From Parietaria judaica (Eukaryota > Streptophyta > Magnoliopsida > Rosales > Urticaceae): 64,000 nt of DNA. Shown here one piece after another: positions 59,085-64,000 of the stretch. The position numbers and the translations under genes were made by a program. How positions within the stretch are numbered: position 1 is the stretch's first letter; every line of letters begins with the position of its first letter. The notes under the pieces are model-generated. The model was not told where the DNA came from, searched no databases, and saw nothing but the letters and a program-made list of their open reading frames with translations. The stretch spans positions 27,770,001-27,834,000 of the forward strand of contig OX940864.1 in NCBI GenBank assembly GCA_954871525.1, in the 5' to 3' direction.

Positions 59085-59530
59085 TACTCGCCGCGGCACG
59101 TTTTAAAACATGCCGCGGCATATTGAGTAAACGTCTTATTCACAATCGTGCCGCGGCCTAAAGTAAATATTCACCGCGGTGAAGTGATTTTTTTTTACTG
59201 CGGTCATGAACGACGGTATAGGAAGTGTCGTTTTGTACTACCGTGCCGCGGCCAACATTTCTCGCCGCAGTGAGTTTATTTATTTACGGCCACTAGCCAA
59301 CAACACTTATTTAATCATCCTCGTAAGGCATAACGCCGCGGCGTTACAAAAGCTGCCGCGGCGTAATACTTTGTAAACAACACATCATTGACCACGAAAA
59401 AGATACTGTGGTAAAATGGAAGGCATGCCGCGCGTGCTGAGGCTTGACAACGGCACACTGGTTTTCCCGCTATGCTTTACGACTTCCGTTGTCTATACTC
59501 GGATTTCGACCATGGTTTTTGACTTCTATG
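59085..59530. repeat. Right subterminal array of second CACTA
   Basis: About six CCGCGGC motifs (for example near 59090, 59110, 59152, 59244, 59335, 59355) alternate with AT-rich spacers and end with the cgaccatgg and tatggtcga words near the terminus at 59562. Confidence 0.85.
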
Positions 59531-59565
59531 GTCGAATATATAATAAACAATTTGTACTAGTGAGA

Positions 59566-60179
59566 GATAAGTAAGAATTGATCCTTAAATGACAAAATAC
59601 TTAATTAGAGTAAAGAATTCATCCTTTATTCTAATTAAGTTTTCCACTGCACTATGTACATAACTAATTAAGTTTGTATTGGATAAAATTTTCAAAACTC
59701 AGCCGAAGCACATGCACATGCACATGCTGATGTCAACATACCTTTGCCAATGCTCGCAATCCCTTTCCATTGATTAAGCTCGTGGTCCTCATAAGACAAT
59801 GCATGAAGATATCGACTTAATGAGTCTTTGATTGAGGATGCACACGATCTTTCATTTGTGCGGCTTGATTGACTGGTTGGATTATCTTAGAGTTGTATTA
59901 TGACGTCAATCATACCAATAATTTTCTATAAATAAGCCAACATAATAAATATGAAATATATGATAAATAAAGCGAGATATTCATGTTCCAACACTACTGC
60001 ATCTAAAAATGAATATTGGAAATATGACGGCTCAGTTAATATAAGAATCGATATTTGTTAATATCCTAAAATAATGAAATATAGTTTTAGCTCACTAAAA
60101 ACTAAACAACAGTCACTCTTTGCTTTCAATAAATGTTTTAATCTAAACATACATGTATACGGATCATACGGATACTTTA

Positions 60180-60221
<42 letters not shown>

Positions 60222-60281
60222 CAAATATATGTACCATAATTTTCTATAAAATAATTGGTACCTCGGATCGTAATCAGATAC
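59566..60281. other. Spacer between CACTA and hAT element
   Basis: AT-rich, with a (TA)n tract at 60185-60218. No gene is supported. Confidence 0.5.
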
Positions 60282-60876
60282 TAGGGCTGTAACGAAAACC
60301 CGGAATCCGGTTAAAAATCCGTATCCGTATTCGTATCCGATCTTAAAATCCGAATCCGAATCCGTATCCGAAAACCGGATTCGGATATCCGGATCCGGAT
60401 TAAAAACCAGATTCGGATACGGGTTTTGATTTTATAAAATCCGGATATCCGTATCCGGTTTTAAACCCGGTTTATTTTAATATTTTAATATTTTTTAATA
60501 TATTTTAATTCTTTAGGTTTAGGTGACTCTATTCTTGTCGATTTGAAGGCGGCGATTTGAATGCATTTTTAATTTTATATGTATTATGTGACAATATGTA
60601 TTAGATTTGTTCGGTTTTTTGGACAACAAGAAAATATGTAGACTTGTACGAGTTTTTTAGTAGTTAAAACTAATGTTTTATCTCTTTTTTTTTTAATAAA
60701 TAAAAACCGGATCCGGATATTCGGTTAATATTCGGATCCGGGTTTTGAAATTAGATATCCGGATTTCCGGATATCCGGTTTTTCGGATCCGGATATCGAT
60801 TTTCGGATATCCGGTTTTTCGGATCCGGATTCGGATAGTTCTGAAAAACCGGATATCCGCTCCGGTTACACCCCTA
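60282..60876. mobile_element. Non-autonomous hAT element (595 bp)
   Basis: The left terminus TAGGGCTGTAAC and the right terminus, reverse complemented, TAGGGGTGTAAC differ at one base. They are flanked by 8-bp duplications TCAGATAC (60274-60281) and TCATATAC (60877-60884), which differ at one base. Both subterminal regions are packed with atatccggatccggat-type palindromic repeats; the centre is AT-rich and non-coding. The 8-bp duplication and terminus are typical of hAT elements. Confidence 0.9.
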
Positions 60877-60884
60877 TCATATAC

Positions 60885-63800
60885 ATCTCACTCATAGTAC
60901 ACATGATTCACGATCTCGCAAAAGGGTATTTAAGAATTCAACATTTTAAAAATGAAAGCAGTGGAAACTTTATGTTTTTAGTAGATCAAATATGTAGTCA
61001 AAGCACAAACTGCAAAGGAGAATGTGTCATATTATCAAACTTTGAGTTAGGTAAGTAATAAGTAACATAATCTTTGTGACTAAGATTTTGAATTAAAAAA
61101 AAAAAAAAAGTCAATTCGAATGCAATGTATTAAAAGTCTATGGTCTTTTGAAGTACTTTGATTTCAAAGTAATTGTACTCAATAAGAAATTCGCTTAATG
61201 CAAAAGCCTAATTAAGTTCTTGTTCAAATATTGAGTTTAACGGTTGATATTTCTTTCTCCAATATTCTAATGAGAAGGACCTAAAGAACTTTAAGAAAAC
61301 CCCGTTATTTTCAGTTAAATTTCTTTTTCAATTGGCTTAAAGCAGATTCATCTGAATCGATAGCTTTGCATAACACTCAAACAAAAATGATCCCTAATTG
61401 ATAGCTTTTAATTCATATAGATATAATTTATATTATAAAAATATATATATCATAGCCATTAGTAAGTACTGGAGTATGTGTTGCTGACACACCAATGTAT
61501 CCTAACAAAGTTTGTTATAAGATCTTTTATAAAATCGAGAGTCTACACCTTTGTGACTAAGGTTGACCTATATTTTGATGGTCTCTTAATTCTGTTTGAC
61601 TCATTTTATAAGTCCGAGAACCCTAATATCTTGAACTAATTTATAATTATGTTTTTAGAATACGGGTTGGCATGGCTCAATACGGTTCGGCTATTTTATA
61701 ATCATATCTCTTTGGCTCATTTTGTTGGTCACTTAATTCTCTTTAATTATATTTTTAGTTAAACTGTATTAAGAGATTAAAAAATACAGTAAAATTATTG
61801 ATTCACACCTATATATCATTGGATTCTTCTCCGCACAGTCTTTCCAAACAGTACATATTATAAATTCATCCGAAGTTCGTAGTAAAAGTTATATATTTAA
61901 AAAATTTAGGTAAAAAAAAATAAAAAATATTTAATTTGTTATGTAGGAGAGAGAAAGAAAGAAATAAGTTAGAAAAAGTAGAAAATACATTTTATATATC
62001 TTTTGTTTTCTATGCATATTTCAAAGCCAAAAAACACGCATCTAAATTCGTTATCTAACCTTGTTATCTAGAATTCAGAATTAGAAAACACAACCAAACA
62101 ACAATTAGAATTCCCAACGACGTTAAAATGTTTTATAAGTGCTAGTTTCGTTGGTTGTTAATTAATAGGATAATCGGTTCGAATGGCCTCTTATTAAGAG
62201 GGATGTATGAAAATGAGCCTATTCATTAAATAAGCGATTAAATTGATCGATAATTATCACGTAATCTTGATTAATTAAACCATACTATTTATTACTCAAC
62301 CATTATTATTCACACTTTAATTAACCCATGTTTTGTAGTTTACATTCTAATATTACTCTCTAATTTTATAATTCTTACTAAAATATTATTTATAAAATTG
62401 TTAACATTTTACACAATTATTATTACAAAATACAAGTATAATTAAAACACCATAACGAATATGAATAAAAAAATATATATAATTAAGTAAGCCTCACATA
62501 TTAAAGTCGAAATGGAAAGCACACGTACATTAACGTAATATGCATCTTCAAAATATTGGAGTCACCTGTATATATATTTATAAAATTGAGAACTATTTTG
62601 TAAATTTAGAAAAAGGTTTTGAGTGAAAACTAAAGTTCATGTAGAGTGGATAGAAATAAATTTCAAACAGACCTCCGTTGGGATTTCATTTAGAAGTATA
62701 CCCTCCAAATACCTTATGCTAAGAAACAAAAACACTATTCGAGGAGGGTATGAACCTAAATGAAAACTCAAATAAAGCTATTCTTGCAAAAAAAAAAAAC
62801 TCGATTGGAGTAAGAACACTATACTTGCTGCATTTTGGAGTAGCGGCTGGCACATTATGCAATTATACACTGGAGATATCTTAATATATATATTTTTTTT
62901 CTTTTTTGGGTGAGTTTATTAAAAACTAAGAGTAGTCATATACAAAGATACAAGGGTATTCTCCATAAATTATGAAGAACACATGTCACTCAATATAGAC
63001 GAAAAAGTAATATAATAGTAATCAAAATAACAACTCTAACACGATCACGATCTTATAAGAAAATAGATTAATCCTATCCAAAAGAAGATTGTAACCGACG
63101 ATTTTCAGAGGAATCAATTACGTTATGTATAACCGAGAAATTTGCACCAAAATCTATTCTAACTCTTTGGACAATCAAATAAGATGGAAATTGGGGGCTA
63201 TTGTCAAAACAACGAAAATTTCACTCACGCGAAATAACGTAAACCATAGTTGCAAAAAGACACTTAATTTTCTCGTTCCGAAAAGCATCGACAACAAAAG
63301 AATCAGATAATCATAATGTAGAATGTTAGAATTTTATTAAGTATGGGCTAGCTTAATACATATAATTTAATACATAAACGGAGTATATAAAAAGGAAATA
63401 GAGGTGCACTGTATTTACTCGAGTCAACTTAAAAGAAATAATAATATATATGCCACTTGAAAAGAAAAGCATCACTCAACAAATTTAATAACCTCATACA
63501 ACTATTGTGCGATTGGGTTCTTGTTACTTTTCCTTTATTCACACATTACCAATAAATAAAGATAGTTTGGTATCGATTATAACCCAAATTCTTTATTTAT
63601 TACATATATTTAAAAGTTTTATAATAATGGCACTTTGAAAAGGCTATATTCAGCATTTAAATGATCTTTATGTATAGAAAGCTTCTCTTTTTCATGATGC
63701 TATTTCCTCAAATGGTAAGGAACCATTCATTTTTAGTATTAGCATTCACAAAGACCAAATGTATAGCTTAATTTAGGCTTCTTAACACAGAATGTTACTG

Positions 63801-64000
63801 TGGCCCCAAGATTGTGTGTGTTGGGAATTATTGCTTTTCAAGTATAGTAGGCTGCTACAAATCATTATTAATTAGCATAGCTAGCCTTTTCTATTAAGGT
63901 TTTGTTTTGGGTTAAGGGCATAACTAGCCTTTACAAGTACTTAAAACACCCTAAGTACATAAATTATAAGTACATAAATTAACTATACTTTTTAATTGGA
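60885..64000. other. AT-rich spacer to the window end
   Basis: No gene, RNA gene or clear transposon end was recognised. It contains a poly-A run at 61097-61110, a TA tract at 62885-62898 and only short unsupported ORFs. Confidence 0.5.

Larger units (their letters stand above)
46957..59562 (-). mobile_element. Non-autonomous CACTA element carrying one gene, with nested LARD
   Basis: The left terminus CACTACTAAAAATT and the right terminus, reverse complemented, CACTAGTACAAATT match at 12 of 14 bases. The 3-bp flanks are ATA and AGA (two of three match). Subterminal arrays at both ends use CCGCGGC plus CGACCATGG- and AACGGAATACTTCC-type words. No TNP2 or TNPA-like gene is present; the only gene is a homologue of the third gene of the CACTA at 11744-23789. 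Removing the nested retrotransposon leaves about 3.9 kb. Confidence 0.88.

Overview
The window is AT-rich plant nuclear DNA, almost certainly from a eudicot. It has spliced genes with plant-type introns, a YUCCA flavin monooxygenase, an Ole e 6-like small cysteine-rich gene (a type first described from olive pollen, so Lamiales is possible but unproven), plant telomere-type repeats (TTTAGGG), and many nested plant transposons. Only two host genes are visible, both on the minus strand: a four-exon YUCCA auxin-biosynthesis gene (35141-38543) and a two-exon secreted small cysteine-rich protein gene (40551-41297).

The rest is transposable elements and AT-rich spacer. From left to right: two foldback/MITE-like elements (889-1167, 2081-2471). 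A minus-strand Copia retrotransposon (3113-8224) with two nonsense codons and a scrambled 5' LTR. A small MITE (9921-10033). A 12-kb CACTA (En/Spm) transposon (11744-23789) bounded by a TCA target duplication. It carries three minus-strand genes: TNPA-like/Ulp1, TNP2 transposase and a 'putative plant transposon protein'. All three are broken by a few point lesions. Next, a second Copia of the same family on the plus strand (24325-29739; 546-bp LTRs with about 1% divergence; TSD GTGCT). Then a solo LTR (30195-33781; TSD AGTAA) into which a second solo LTR (30491-32613) has jumped.

After the YUCCA and cysteine-rich genes comes a cluster of MULE-type MITEs (41.7-43.8 kb), two of them with 9-bp target duplications. 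A second CACTA element (46957-59562) has no transposase and carries only the third gene of the first CACTA. That gene is split by an 8.7-kb non-coding LTR retrotransposon (LARD-like, 49352-58051; TSD TATTT), whose leader is packed with perfect stem-loops. A non-autonomous hAT element (60282-60876) with an 8-bp target duplication follows. The last 3 kb is AT-rich spacer.

How the parts fit: in the first CACTA element, clusters of the motif CCGCGGC, mixed with CGACGACAC/GTGTCGTCG palindromes, lie at both ends and also upstream of each internal gene. The sites the element's DNA-binding protein probably recognises may therefore also be its promoters. The second CACTA has nearly the same terminal sequence, the CCGCGGC core and the same third gene, so it could be a derivative mobilised in trans. 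The most unusual signals are this modular three-gene CACTA with promoter-proximal arrays, the solo persistence of the third gene, a 136-bp near-perfect palindrome at a CACTA end, and the stem-loop-rich leader of the LARD. All coordinates and splice sites were read by eye from the sequence.
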